DNA of 64,000 nt from JAEXOD01 sp937930275 (GCA_036733965.1 DAIMZL010000001.1:186001-250000), one strand, 5' to 3'; numbered from the stretch's first letter, positions 26,118 to 36,112 are shown. The notes: generated from the sequence alone by a model not told the origin. A program made the numbers and translations.

Positions 26118-26872
26118 TATTAAAAGATAAAAGAGCAATTGTTACCGGAGGAAGGAGAGGAATAGGTAAAGCAATTGTTAAGGAATTATTACTTAATGGT
26201 TGTAATGTCGTTTTTACTGATATAGTTTTCCAAGATGATAATCCGGAAGCTGAAGCAAATGCGATGTTGGAAGAATTTGGAATTAAAGATGTTAAACTTT
26301 TTGGTTTTAAAGCAGATGCATCTTCATTAACTGATGCTCAAGCTACGGTTGATTTTGCCGTTGAAAAATTAGGAGGATTAGACTTTTTAGTAAATAATGC
26401 CGGAATTACCCGAGATAATTTACTGATTAGAATGTCTGAAGATGAATTTGATAAAGTTATAAATGCTAATTTAAAGAGTGTATTTAATTATACAAAATGT
26501 GCCGTTCGTCCTATGATGACACAAAGATACGGAAAAATTGTTAATATAGCGTCCGTTGTGGGTATTATGGGAAACCCGGGCCAGGCAAATTATGTAGCTT
26601 CAAAGGCAGGTGTAATTGGTATTACAAAATCTAATGCCAAAGAATTTGCATCAAGAAACATAAATATTAATGCAGTTGCTCCCGGTTTTATTGAAACGGA
26701 AATGACAAACAAATTGAACGAAAAACAAAAAGAAGCAATGCTAAGTATAGTACCCTTAAAAAGAATGGGAAAACCTGAAGACGTTGCAAGAGTCGTAAAA
26801 TTCTTATTAAGTCCTGATTCGGATTATCTTACAGGTCAAGTTATTCCGATTGACGGCGGAATGGTAATGTAA
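26114..26872 (+). CDS. fabG: 3-oxoacyl-ACP reductase
   Basis: 252 residues of the short-chain dehydrogenase fold. The TTG start overlaps the DUF3109 stop and has GGAG 8 nt upstream. NADPH loop TGGRRGIGKAI, NNAGITRDNLL, catalytic serine in NIASVVG, Y-x3-K in NYVASKAG, and the C-terminal GQVIPIDGGMVM. It reduces beta-ketoacyl-ACP in the elongation cycle. Confidence 0.95.
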   Translation: MILKDKRAIVTGGRRGIGKAIVKELLLNGCNVVFTDIVFQDDNPEAEANAMLEEFGIKDVKLFGFKADASSLTDAQATVDFAVEKLGGLDFLVNNAGITRDNLLIRMSEDEFDKVINANLKSVFNYTKCAVRPMMTQRYGKIVNIASVVGIMGNPGQANYVASKAGVIGITKSNAKEFASRNININAVAPGFIETEMTNKLNEKQKEAMLSIVPLKRMGKPEDVARVVKFLLSPDSDYLTGQVIPIDGGMVM

Positions 26873-26909
26873 TTAACTAAACAATCAACAAATAAAAAAA
26901 GGTGATACA

Positions 26910-27143
26910 ATGGATGTTGAAGCAAAAGTAAAAGAAATCATTATGGAAAAACTCGGTGTTGAAGAATCTCAAGTAGTTCCCGAAGCTTCGTTTACAAACG
27001 ATTTAGGAGCTGATTCATTAGATACAGTAGAGTTGATTATGGGTTTCGAACAGAGTTTTGGTATTCAAATCCCTGAAAATGAAGCCGAAAAAATTGCTAC
27101 TGTCGGCGATGCAGTTAACTTATTAAAAGCAAAATTAGGTTAA
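26910..27143 (+). CDS. acpP: Acyl carrier protein
   Basis: 77 residues, acidic, with the phosphopantetheine serine at residue 36 in the invariant GADSLDTVEL motif. AAAAAGGTGAT precedes the ATG. It would be activated by the AcpS encoded at the right edge of the window. It is preceded by 37 bp and followed by a 78-bp gap holding a perfect hairpin, an arrangement that often lets acpP be expressed more strongly than its neighbours. Confidence 0.97.
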   Translation: MDVEAKVKEIIMEKLGVEESQVVPEASFTNDLGADSLDTVELIMGFEQSFGIQIPENEAEKIATVGDAVNLLKAKLG

Positions 27144-27170
27144 TGCTTAATAGTACAATTTATAATACAA

Positions 27171-27192
27171 GACCACGACTTTTGTCGTGGTC
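27171..27192 (+). promoter_or_regulatory. Perfect 9-bp hairpin between acpP and fabF
   Basis: GACCACGAC (27171-27179) and its exact complement (27184-27192) flank a TTTT loop, the most GC-rich structure in this intergenic region. No T-run follows, so it is not a classical intrinsic terminator; an mRNA processing or 3'-end protecting structure for the acpP message is more likely. Confidence 0.55.
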
Positions 27193-27221
27193 GTGCATTT
27201 ATCCAACCGGAGAATTAATTT

Positions 27222-28466
27222 ATGAATAAACGCAGGGTTGTTATTACCGGCATAGGTACTGTAAATCCTATTGGAAATAATAAACAAGAGTTTTTTGAAG
27301 GTTTACAAGAAGGGCGTAACGGTGCGGGATTATTAACAAAGTTTGATACAACCGAATTTGATACAAAATTTGGTTGTGAAGTGAAAAATTTTGATCCTAC
27401 AGTATATATTGATAAAAAAAGTATTCGTAGAATGGATCCTTATACTATTTTTGCGGTTTGTTCTGCAAAAATGGCTGTTGATGACGCCAATATTGATCTT
27501 GAAACTATCAATAAAGAAAGAGTAGGAGTAGTGTTTGGTAGCGGAATCGGCGGAATGGATACTTTTGAAAAGCAGCATGATGCTTTTGCTAAAGGCGGTC
27601 CAAAAATGATTAGTCCGTTTTTTGTTCCTATGATGATTTCGGATATAGCTGCCGGACAAATATCAATTCAATTTGGATTTAAAGGTCCAAATTATGCTAC
27701 AACCAGTGCTTGTGCTACTTCATCTCATGCAATTGCAGATGCTTTTATGCTTATTCAGCGTGGATCGGCAGATATGATGTTAACCGGCGGAAGCGAAGCA
27801 TCGTTAACAAGAATGTCGCTCGGTGGTTTTAATGCATTGCGAGCTATATCTACCTGGAATGATAGGTATATGGAAGCTTCACGTCCGTTTGATAAAGACC
27901 GAAATGGTTTTGTTATGGCGGAAGGCGGTGCTACTTTAGTATTAGAAGAATTAGAACATGCAAAAGCCCGCGGAGCAAAAATTTATGCCGAATTAGTTGG
28001 ATGCGGATTATCGGGAGATGCTTATCATTTAACTGCGCCTGCTCCAAACGGCGAAGGTGCTGTGCGATCAATGCGTGAAGCGTTAAGAGATGCAGGAATA
28101 AATCCCGAAGACATAGACTATATTAATGCACATGGTACTTCAACTGAATTAAACGATATTAACGAAACTAAAGCAATAAAAACAGTTTTTGGCGAACATG
28201 CATATAAAGTTGCAGTAAGTTCTACAAAGTCGATGACAGGACATCTTTTAGGAGCCGCCGGTGCAGTTGAAGCAATTGCTTCTATTTTTGCTATTCAAAA
28301 ACAATTAGTGCCTCCTACAATTAACTTAGATGAACCTGATCCTGAATGTGATTTAAATTATACTCCAAAAGTTGCGGTCAGTCGTAAAATTGAGTATGTA
28401 TTAAGTAATACTTTCGGATTTGGCGGACATAATGCTACTTTAATATTCAAAAGGTTTGCCGAATAG
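27222..28466 (+). CDS. fabF: Beta-ketoacyl-ACP synthase II
   Basis: 414 residues. The elongating condensing enzyme, with the nucleophile cysteine near 163 in TTSACATSSHA, the two histidines in NAHGTSTELND and SMTGHLLGAAG, and the lysine in SSTKS. It starts MNKRRVVITGIGTVNPIG. It lies 78 bp after acpP and 6 bp before rnc, as in many bacteria. Confidence 0.96.
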   Translation: MNKRRVVITGIGTVNPIGNNKQEFFEGLQEGRNGAGLLTKFDTTEFDTKFGCEVKNFDPTVYIDKKSIRRMDPYTIFAVCSAKMAVDDANIDLETINKERVGVVFGSGIGGMDTFEKQHDAFAKGGPKMISPFFVPMMISDIAAGQISIQFGFKGPNYATTSACATSSHAIADAFMLIQRGSADMMLTGGSEASLTRMSLGGFNALRAISTWNDRYMEASRPFDKDRNGFVMAEGGATLVLEELEHAKARGAKIYAELVGCGLSGDAYHLTAPAPNGEGAVRSMREALRDAGINPEDIDYINAHGTSTELNDINETKAIKTVFGEHAYKVAVSSTKSMTGHLLGAAGAVEAIASIFAIQKQLVPPTINLDEPDPECDLNYTPKVAVSRKIEYVLSNTFGFGGHNATLIFKRFAE

Positions 28467-28472
28467 ATTTCA

Positions 28473-29255
28473 ATGTATCTTAAACATCTCCTTCAATTTT
28501 TCTTAAAAAAACGAAACTCTTATAAAGGATTACCTTCCTACTATAAGAGTTTTGATTTATTATCTTTAGAAAAATTGCTTGGATATAAGATATACAATCC
28601 TTTTATATATATGCAGGCTTTTTCTCATAAATCGTTTGGTGAATTTGCATATAACCATTTGCGAAGTAATGAAAGGTTAGAGTTTTTAGGAGATTCTGTC
28701 TTAAATCTTGTTGTTAGTGAATCTCTTTATTTACGTTTGCCTCATCAAGAAGAAGGTACACTTACAAAAATACGCGCTAATATGGTTAAAAAAGAAGCTT
28801 TGACGGAAGTTGCTGAAAAACTTAAATTGATCAATTTTTTAATTTATGATAAAAAACTAATTAACGATAGTGATGAAGGAATAAAAACTATTACAAGCGA
28901 TGCTGTCGAGGCATTTATAGGAGCAATATTTCTTGATAGAGGTTTTGAGGAAGCAAAAAAGTTTATTCTTAATTATATCGTTTTACCTAATCTCGGACAA
29001 AGTTCATCTTTTATAGATACAAATTTTAAGGGTCAGTTATTAGAGTTTGTTCATTCTAAAAAATTACCTGTTCCTACTTATAAAGTTGTAAAAGAAGAAG
29101 GACCGGAACACGATAAAAGATTTACTATAGACGTTTATCTTAATGAAGAAAAATTTGGCAGCGGGTTTGGAAAAACAAAAAAAGCTGCCGAACAATTAGC
29201 AGCAGAAGAGGCATTAAATCAATTAAAAAACGAGAAGAAATTAATTCTTAGTTAA
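28473..29255 (+). CDS. rnc: Ribonuclease III
   Basis: 260 residues. Catalytic signature NERLEFLGDSVLNLV (about 65-79), second acidic site SDAVEAFIGAIFLD, and a C-terminal double-stranded-RNA-binding domain (FKGQLLEFVHSKK ... GSGFGKTKKAAEQLAAEEAL). The N-terminal 35 residues are a basic extension. It cleaves rRNA precursors and double-stranded RNA. This is the last gene of the fab operon. Confidence 0.95.
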   Translation: MYLKHLLQFFLKKRNSYKGLPSYYKSFDLLSLEKLLGYKIYNPFIYMQAFSHKSFGEFAYNHLRSNERLEFLGDSVLNLVVSESLYLRLPHQEEGTLTKIRANMVKKEALTEVAEKLKLINFLIYDKKLINDSDEGIKTITSDAVEAFIGAIFLDRGFEEAKKFILNYIVLPNLGQSSSFIDTNFKGQLLEFVHSKKLPVPTYKVVKEEGPEHDKRFTIDVYLNEEKFGSGFGKTKKAAEQLAAEEALNQLKNEKKLILS

Positions 29256-29317
29256 TTTCTATATTTTGTTTTAAGTATAAATTTTGTATATTTATTTATT
29301 GTTTTTTACATATTATT

Positions 29318-29391
29318 CGGAACGTGGCGCAGCCCGGTAGCGTACTTGAATGGGGTTCAAGTGGTCGTGGGTTCAAATCCCACCGTTCCGA
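29318..29391 (+). tRNA. tRNA-Pro (anticodon GGG)
   Basis: A full cloverleaf is visible: 7-bp acceptor CGGAACG/CGTTCCG, D arm GCGC...GCGT with AGCCCGGTA, anticodon stem CTTGA/TCAAG around the loop ATGGGGT (anticodon GGG), and T arm GTGGG-TTCAAAT-CCCAC. The discriminator base is A. The 3' CCA is not encoded. The sequence closely follows bacterial proline tRNAs. Confidence 0.96.
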
Positions 29392-29401
29392 CAAAACATA
29401 T

Positions 29402-29427
29402 AAGGTACCGTGTGTACCTTTTTTATT
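29402..29427 (+). terminator. Rho-independent terminator after tRNA-Pro
   Basis: Stem AAGGTAC (29402-29408), loop CGTGT, stem GTACCTT (29414-29420), continuing into a T-run TTTTATT. It sits 10 nt after the tRNA and 25 nt before purF, so it should trim the tRNA transcript; purF would then need read-through or a promoter of its own. Confidence 0.75.
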
Positions 29428-29452
29428 ATACAAAATAAATTCCCTTTCAATT

Positions 29453-30931
29453 ATGAATAATTTTACTGACAAGCCCAAAGAATATTGCGGAATATTCGGT
29501 ATTTTCAAATCACAAAATGCAGCTGTTAATACATACTATGGATTACATGCACTTCAGCATAGAGGTCAAGAAGCTTCCGGAATTGTTACAAATTCGTTAA
29601 ATGAAAACGGCAAAAGTGTTTTTAACATTTTTAAAGGATTTGGACTTGTTAACGAGGTTTTTGCAGATGCAAAGATATTTGATGAACACTTGCAAGGGTT
29701 TTCCGCAATCGGGCACAATAGATATTCAACTACCGGTTCTTCAGAATCAAAAAAGAATATTCAGCCATTTTTAGTAAATTATAGAATGGGGAATTTGGCT
29801 GTTGCGCATAACGGAAATTTAACAAATGCAAAAAAACTAAGAGATGAATTAGTCGAAGACGGATCAATATTTCAGACAACAAGTGATTCAGAAGTAATTT
29901 TACATTTAATTGCCAAAAGCAGATATGAAAAACAAATAGACCAAGTGAAAGAAGCTTTAAGCAAAATTGAAGGAGCATATTGTTTTGTAATTTTAACAGA
30001 CGACAAATTAATAGCGGCACGTGATCCGTACGGCTTTAGACCGCTATGTATTGGAAAATACAACGGGTCATATATTATTGCATCGGAAACTTGTGCTTTG
30101 GATATTCTTGGCGCAGAATATGTTCGCGATGTATTACCGGGTGAAATAGTTGTAATTGATGATGAAGTATTGAAGACAAAAGTAATTAAAAGTTGCTTTT
30201 TTGCAGAAAAAAGGGACGCAAAACATTGTATATTTGAATATATTTACTTCAGCCGTCCGGATAGTAAAATATTTGGTACAAGCGTAGATAAAATAAGAAG
30301 AAAGTTGGGCAAAGTATTAGCCGACAAGTATGAAGTTCGAGACCCGGACGGTGAGAAAGTGATTGTTATTAGCGTTCCGGATAGCTCTAATACTGCTGCA
30401 ATCGGATACCAAAACCAACTTGATAAAAAGGGGATTCCGTCAAAACTTGAAATTGGTCTGATAAGAAGTCATTATATTGGCAGAACGTTTATTTTACCGG
30501 GACAACAAAAAAGAGAAATTGGCGTTAGAATTAAATTTAATACTGTAAAAGGTGTATTGGAAAATAAAACAGTTGTTCTTATTGATGATAGTATTGTACG
30601 CGGAACTACTTCAAAGCAATTAATAAGTTTAATTAGAGAGGCCAAACCAAAATCAATTCATTTCCGTGTTTCTTCGGCCCCCATTTTATTTCCTTGTTAT
30701 TATGGAATGGATTTCCCTTCAAAGGATGAATTAATTGCTAATATTTATAATAATAACGTTAATAGAATTGCCGAATATTTAGGTGTAGATTCTTTGGCTT
30801 ATATGACTATTGATGATATGCTGGAAGCAATGGTTGATCATAATAAATGTGATTTTTGTACGGCTTGTTTTTCAGGAATCTATCCTACTATAATAGATAA
30901 TAATTTTAACAAATTACAAAATGAAGTGTAG
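29453..30931 (+). CDS. purF: Amidophosphoribosyltransferase
   Basis: First committed step of purine synthesis: PRPP plus glutamine to phosphoribosylamine. Start at ATG 29453 (492 residues); the same frame runs open upstream through the tRNA but that is not coding. The nucleophile cysteine follows an 11-residue propeptide (MNNFTDKPKEY-CGIFGIF). Cysteines in AKHCIFEYIYF, FPCYYGMDFP and NKCDFCTACF match the Fe-S-cluster, oxygen-sensitive type known from Bacillus. PRPP loop: VVLIDDSIVRGTTSK. The stop overlaps the start region of the subtilase gene. Confidence 0.95.
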   Translation: MNNFTDKPKEYCGIFGIFKSQNAAVNTYYGLHALQHRGQEASGIVTNSLNENGKSVFNIFKGFGLVNEVFADAKIFDEHLQGFSAIGHNRYSTTGSSESKKNIQPFLVNYRMGNLAVAHNGNLTNAKKLRDELVEDGSIFQTTSDSEVILHLIAKSRYEKQIDQVKEALSKIEGAYCFVILTDDKLIAARDPYGFRPLCIGKYNGSYIIASETCALDILGAEYVRDVLPGEIVVIDDEVLKTKVIKSCFFAEKRDAKHCIFEYIYFSRPDSKIFGTSVDKIRRKLGKVLADKYEVRDPDGEKVIVISVPDSSNTAAIGYQNQLDKKGIPSKLEIGLIRSHYIGRTFILPGQQKREIGVRIKFNTVKGVLENKTVVLIDDSIVRGTTSKQLISLIREAKPKSIHFRVSSAPILFPCYYGMDFPSKDELIANIYNNNVNRIAEYLGVDSLAYMTIDDMLEAMVDHNKCDFCTACFSGIYPTIIDNNFNKLQNEV

Positions 30932-30932
30932 T

Positions 30933-33900
30933 ATGATAAAAAAAATCTGGTTAATAGTTTTGGTCTATTCAGGGTTATTTGCCCAAAGCGGTTTTTTTGT
31001 GAAATTTAGAGAAAATGTATCAAATGTTGAAATTGACAAAACAAATCAAAAAATTGTTCAAAAAGTACTAAAAGAATCGAGTAATACTACTAACAAAGGA
31101 ATTTCTTTAAAATTAAAACCATTAAATCAGTATTACTTTGAAAAAGGGATTGAAATAGGTAAAATATTTTTTGTGGATTTTAATGATACATTATTAAATA
31201 ATAAAGCAAAAGAGAATTATTCTGATCTAACTGAAATAGAATATACTCAAAATAATAATATTTACAAGTTAGATTATGTACCTAACGATGAATATGTAAA
31301 TAAACAATGGGCTTTAAATACTACTAAAGCATTTGAAGCCTGGGATATTACTAAAGGTAGTAAAAATGTATTAATAGCAATTATAGATACAGGTATTGAT
31401 TATTTACATCCGGATTTAAACAAAAATTTATACGTAAATGAAGCGGAAGATTTAAATAAAAACGGAGTACTTGATTCCGAAGATATTAATGGAATTGATG
31501 ATGATAACAATGGATTTACAGATGATGTAATAGGATGGGATTTTACGGATAGAGTCGGATTCCCGTTTTCTTCTACCGGAGGTGATTATATTGATTGGGA
31601 CAATAATCCTATGGATGAATACGGACACGGTACATGGGTTGCAGGTGTAATAGGAGCAGTATCCAATAATGGAGAAGGAATTACCGGATTAGTACCTAAT
31701 ACAAGCATGCTTAATATAAGGGCTTTTGACCCGACCGGTAACGGTGAAGAAGATGATGCTGCAGCCGGCATTTTATATGCCGTTGAAATGGGAGCGAAAG
31801 TAATTAATATGAGTTTCGGAGATGTAAATTTTTCATTAGTACTTAGAGACGTAATAAGATTTGCATATGATAACGGTGTTGTTTTAATTGCAAGTGCAGG
31901 TAATTCATCATCAAATCAGCCTCACTATCCTTCAAGTTATCCCGAAGTAATTAGCTGCGGAGCAACTGATAATAACGATTATTTGGCTTCTTTCTCAAAT
32001 ACAGGTTCTACAATTGATTTAGTTGCACCGGGCGTAAATTTATATACAACCGATAGAAATAGCGGTTATAGAGAGTTTAGCGGTACTTCTTCATCTGCTC
32101 CTGTAGTAACTTCCGCTGCTGCATTATTATTAAGTTTAGAAAATTTTAATCCGGAAGAAATTAAACAAATATTAAAATCAACTGCTGTTGATTTAGGATC
32201 ATCTGGTTGGGATGAAAAATTTGGAGCAGGACGAATTGATATACTTTCTGCAGTATCAATTAAAGCACCGGCAATTATTAAATTAAATTCTCCGAAACAG
32301 GATTTTTCGACAAATAGCGATACTTTAGTAATTAATGCTTCAGTACTATCAGGGTATTTTGATAGATATGAATTACAGTATGGGTACGGAATCAATCCGT
32401 CTGAATGGGTTACTTTAATAGGTAACGGAAAAAACCAATTTGTTAATCGCGATTTATATAAATTGGATTTAAAAAATTTAAATGATTCTGTTTATTGCGT
32501 AAAGCTAAAAGTTTATTTTAAAAATGGGTTAACTACGGAAGAAAGAGCAAATTTTTATATTATTCGTAATAGTGCCGAAATTAATTTATTAGCTTTAGCT
32601 CCTGCATTTTATGGGGATGTTTCGACAATTTTAGGGAGTTTATATACCAACGAATTATGCACTGCATTTATGCATTATAAAAGAGTAGGAGAAAGTGAAT
32701 TTAAGGTAATTTCGTTAGACGGTTTTTCTACAAATAATATGTTTTACAAGCAGCTTCACTATGGTTTTATACCTTTAGACATAACATCACCAAATGAAAC
32801 TTATGAAATATTTTTTGAAGCAAAAAACTTAGCGGGTAATTCATCTTACTTATACAATGACGGGAATTATTTTGTTGTTAAAACAGATAATCAAATTATT
32901 AATGAACCTAAAACTGTTTTAAGCTATTCATTACCGTACGGAAGACTTTCTGATAAATCTTATATTATAAATGGAATTAGTAATAAAACACTTTTTGAAA
33001 ATAGTTATGATAATTCTTCAACATTAAAAATTTATAGTTTTGACGGAAACAAGTTTGTAAAAATTGATTCAATAAATAATCGTCAAGTTCCAAAATCTGT
33101 TGGCGACTTTAATAATAACGGAAAAACTGATTTTTTAAGTTATTTTTATCCGAAAGCGACTATTGACGAACAAAAAGATTTAAATTCGACAAAGTTTAGT
33201 CTAAAATTTGTAGATTCAACCGCAGTCTTTCGACCTATATTTGTAGAAGATATTAATAATGACCAAAATTATGAGTTACTTGCCTTAACTAATGATACTA
33301 CAATATCAGTATTTAAAGTAACAAGTGATTTTAAGTTGGAATTGATTGACAAAGCATATAATTTTTCACCAAATTTATATGGAAATTACTATAAAAATTC
33401 TTTCGGATCACCAAGTGCGGTAATTTCAAACGGTGCTTCGGGAGAAAATGCTAAAGAGTTATGGTTAATAGACTCGGAAGGGGATATAGTTTGCTATTAT
33501 ATAAATGAAAACGGACAATTACAAAACGGTATTTCAATAACAACAGGGTTATTGGGATTGAAGAATTTACTTACAGCCGGTGATTTTGACGGTGACGGTC
33601 AAAATGATATTGCTGCTTTGCTCGAATCTGAGGATACTCCTTTCAAATTACTTTTAGTTTTTAACATAAAAAACTCAAAACTTAATGTAATAGCGGAACG
33701 TTTTTTTATTGATCCTTCTATTCAATTTTCCTCTTTGGGTATTAAGCCAAAAGCCAATGTGAAATTTGCAAAACTTTTTGACTCAAATAGAAAGCAATTG
33801 TTTGTTAATACATATCCATATTCATATATTTTTGACTATCGATTTAACAAAACCGAAGGGGTTTTATTTAATAAAAATAATGACGTAAAAGCTAACGAAT

Positions 33901-35156
33901 ATTATTACAACACTTTTGTTGATGATTTAAACTCAAACGGAATTAACGAGTTTTCATTGCCGGTAGATAATAAAATCGTATTTTATGAATTTGGCTCAAC
34001 CACAAAGACTCCTTCGCCGGTGGTTCAAAAAGGATATAGTATGTCAGGTTCAAAAGCATTTATTAAATGGATGCCTACAGGATCCAAAACTTATATCTAT
34101 AAAGGCCTATCAGAAGATAATATCTCTCTTTATGATTCTACATATTATGATTTCATAATTGATTCTAACCTAACGACAAATAACTACTATTTTTATAAGT
34201 TGCAGTCATATAATGCTAATAGTACAATTAAACTATCGGATCTAACAGAATCCATTGGAATTTATATACATGATAAAATTAATTATTCCGGGAAAAAAGT
34301 AATAAAAGGGAATAGCGTTGAAATTGAATTTAACGGAAAAATAAATACTGCGGTTTTAAATCTTGAATCTTTTAAGTTGAGTAACGGTGTTAGACCTTCA
34401 TCAATTCTTGCTTCTTCTGAGAAATCATATATTATTAATTTTTCACCTTCATTGCAAAAGGGAAATTATACATTAATAGTAAATGATCTAATAGATTATT
34501 ATGGCAGTCCGATTGATAATTTTAGTTTTGATTTTAATGTAGATGAAATTATAACTACAGAGAATTTTTATATTACAGAATATAATATATTGGAGCCTAA
34601 AGTTATTAGTATAAGTATGAATCTTGATATTGATAAAAGCACATTTTCTAAGGCTGAAAACTATTTAATTAATCCTTATAATAAAGTTCAAAAAGTAGAT
34701 TTTATAGGAAATAATACTGTTGTAATATATTTAAATTATCCGGTAAAAAGTACAGGTGTTACGCATACAATTAAGTTAGAAAACGTTAAATCATCAATAG
34801 AAGCAGGCAATATTTTAATTTCGGAAGGTGCAGGTAGTTTTTTGGTATTATCAACAAATGCAGATAACTTGTCCGATATGTATGTTTACCCGAATCCGTT
34901 TAGTTTAAGTGAATCTGACGGGATGGTATATTTTGCAAATATTCCTATAAAAACTGATATAATTATTTTTGATATAAACGGTAATAGAATAGCAGAAATT
35001 AGTGAAAGAGATGGTAACGGAGGTACAACCTGGAATTTAACTGATTTAAAAGGAGATAAAGTTGGTTCTGGAGTATATTTATATCGAGCGGCAGTAATAG
35101 ATGAGGGGAATAAAGAAATTGAAGTAAAATTAGGTAAATTTGCAATAACCAGATAA
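30933..35156 (+). CDS. Large secreted S8 (subtilisin-like) protease with type IX secretion sorting domain
   Basis: 1407 residues from ATG 30933 (an ATG at 30921 is also in frame). A signal peptide (MIKKIWLIVLVYSGLFAQ) and an inhibitor-like propeptide lead to the subtilase domain: Asp in AIIDTGIDYLHPDL (~151), His in EYGHGTWVAGV (~231), Ser in FSGTSSSAPV (~388). The middle has FG-GAP/VCBS-like calcium repeats (GDFNNNGKTDF, EDINNDQNYEL, GDFDGDGQNDI, DDLNSNGINEF), then Ig-like and SbsA-like segments. The C-terminus (NPF... GNRIAEI ... GSGVYLYRAAV ... LGKFAITR) is a type A T9SS sorting signal. It is probably exported and attached to the cell surface. It is the largest gene in the window. Confidence 0.93.
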   Translation: MIKKIWLIVLVYSGLFAQSGFFVKFRENVSNVEIDKTNQKIVQKVLKESSNTTNKGISLKLKPLNQYYFEKGIEIGKIFFVDFNDTLLNNKAKENYSDLTEIEYTQNNNIYKLDYVPNDEYVNKQWALNTTKAFEAWDITKGSKNVLIAIIDTGIDYLHPDLNKNLYVNEAEDLNKNGVLDSEDINGIDDDNNGFTDDVIGWDFTDRVGFPFSSTGGDYIDWDNNPMDEYGHGTWVAGVIGAVSNNGEGITGLVPNTSMLNIRAFDPTGNGEEDDAAAGILYAVEMGAKVINMSFGDVNFSLVLRDVIRFAYDNGVVLIASAGNSSSNQPHYPSSYPEVISCGATDNNDYLASFSNTGSTIDLVAPGVNLYTTDRNSGYREFSGTSSSAPVVTSAAALLLSLENFNPEEIKQILKSTAVDLGSSGWDEKFGAGRIDILSAVSIKAPAIIKLNSPKQDFSTNSDTLVINASVLSGYFDRYELQYGYGINPSEWVTLIGNGKNQFVNRDLYKLDLKNLNDSVYCVKLKVYFKNGLTTEERANFYIIRNSAEINLLALAPAFYGDVSTILGSLYTNELCTAFMHYKRVGESEFKVISLDGFSTNNMFYKQLHYGFIPLDITSPNETYEIFFEAKNLAGNSSYLYNDGNYFVVKTDNQIINEPKTVLSYSLPYGRLSDKSYIINGISNKTLFENSYDNSSTLKIYSFDGNKFVKIDSINNRQVPKSVGDFNNNGKTDFLSYFYPKATIDEQKDLNSTKFSLKFVDSTAVFRPIFVEDINNDQNYELLALTNDTTISVFKVTSDFKLELIDKAYNFSPNLYGNYYKNSFGSPSAVISNGASGENAKELWLIDSEGDIVCYYINENGQLQNGISITTGLLGLKNLLTAGDFDGDGQNDIAALLESEDTPFKLLLVFNIKNSKLNVIAERFFIDPSIQFSSLGIKPKANVKFAKLFDSNRKQLFVNTYPYSYIFDYRFNKTEGVLFNKNNDVKANEYYYNTFVDDLNSNGINEFSLPVDNKIVFYEFGSTTKTPSPVVQKGYSMSGSKAFIKWMPTGSKTYIYKGLSEDNISLYDSTYYDFIIDSNLTTNNYYFYKLQSYNANSTIKLSDLTESIGIYIHDKINYSGKKVIKGNSVEIEFNGKINTAVLNLESFKLSNGVRPSSILASSEKSYIINFSPSLQKGNYTLIVNDLIDYYGSPIDNFSFDFNVDEIITTENFYITEYNILEPKVISISMNLDIDKSTFSKAENYLINPYNKVQKVDFIGNNTVVIYLNYPVKSTGVTHTIKLENVKSSIEAGNILISEGAGSFLVLSTNADNLSDMYVYPNPFSLSESDGMVYFANIPIKTDIIIFDINGNRIAEISERDGNGGTTWNLTDLKGDKVGSGVYLYRAAVIDEGNKEIEVKLGKFAITR

Positions 35157-35170
35157 ATCGGAGAATATTG

Positions 35171-36112
35171 ATGAGTTTTTTCAAAAATTTAAATTTTGAT
35201 AAATTAGTAAGCGGACTATCAAAGACTAAAGACAAATTAGTAACATTAGTAACCGAAACCATTACGGGTAAAGCTAAAGTTGATGAATCTACTCTTGATG
35301 AGTTGGAAGAAATATTAGTTACCTGTGATATAGGTTATGAAACTGCTTCCAGGGTAATTGAGAATGCGAGAAAAGAATTTAGGAAAGATAAAGAACGTAG
35401 CAAAGAAAATTTATTAAGTATTATTAAAAACGAGCTTAAAAACGTTTTAGTAAGTAACGAAAATATTAAAACTGAATTTGAACTTGTCGATAAATATAAA
35501 CCTTTTGTAATACTAATAGTTGGTGTTAACGGTGCCGGAAAGACAACTACGATTGGGAAGTTAGCTCACAATTACAAACAAGCCGGTTTGAAGGTTGTAA
35601 TTGGTTCTGCAGACACTTTTAGGGCAGCTGCAAACGAACAATTAGAAGTATGGGCAAAACGTGCCGGTGTAGAGATTATTATGAAAGCAGCAGGAAGTGA
35701 CCCTTCATCCGTAGCTTTTGATACTTTGGCGGTTGCCAAAAAAGATAACGCTGATATTGTAATTATAGATACTGCAGGAAGACTTCACACAAAACATAAT
35801 TTAATGGAAGAGCTAAAAAAGATTAAAAAAGTAATGGCTAAAGTGTTAGATTATGCTCCTAATGAAATATTTTTGGTTGTTGACGGTAATACCGGACAAA
35901 ATGCTCTTATTCAAGCGCAAGAATTTGCAAAATATACTGAACTTTCCGGCTTGGTTGTAACTAAGTTGGACGGTACGGCGAAAGGAGGCGTTTTATTCCA
36001 AATTTCGGCACAGCAAAATATTCCCGTAAGATATATTGGAGTTGGTGAAGGAATTGAAGATCTTCAGACTTTTGATGCAGATAGTTATATAAATGCTTTA
36101 TTTGGTAACTAA
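35171..36112 (+). CDS. ftsY: Signal recognition particle receptor FtsY
   Basis: 313 residues: a short N domain and the SRP-type GTPase NG domain. Motifs: GVNGAGKTTTIGKLA (G1), DTFRAAANEQL (insertion box), DTAGRLHTKHNLMEEL (G3) and TKLDGTAKGG (G4/G5). The long acidic A domain of E. coli FtsY is missing, as in many bacteria. I choose ATG 35171, with GGAG 7 nt upstream. It docks ribosome-SRP complexes at the membrane. Confidence 0.95.
   Translation: MSFFKNLNFDKLVSGLSKTKDKLVTLVTETITGKAKVDESTLDELEEILVTCDIGYETASRVIENARKEFRKDKERSKENLLSIIKNELKNVLVSNENIKTEFELVDKYKPFVILIVGVNGAGKTTTIGKLAHNYKQAGLKVVIGSADTFRAAANEQLEVWAKRAGVEIIMKAAGSDPSSVAFDTLAVAKKDNADIVIIDTAGRLHTKHNLMEELKKIKKVMAKVLDYAPNEIFLVVDGNTGQNALIQAQEFAKYTELSGLVVTKLDGTAKGGVLFQISAQQNIPVRYIGVGEGIEDLQTFDADSYINALFGN

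Noticed and set aside
29324..29452. Upstream extension of the purF reading frame through the tRNA region
   Set aside because: The frame is open but runs through tRNA-Pro and its terminator; PurF homologues start a few residues before the nucleophile cysteine, matching ATG 29453.
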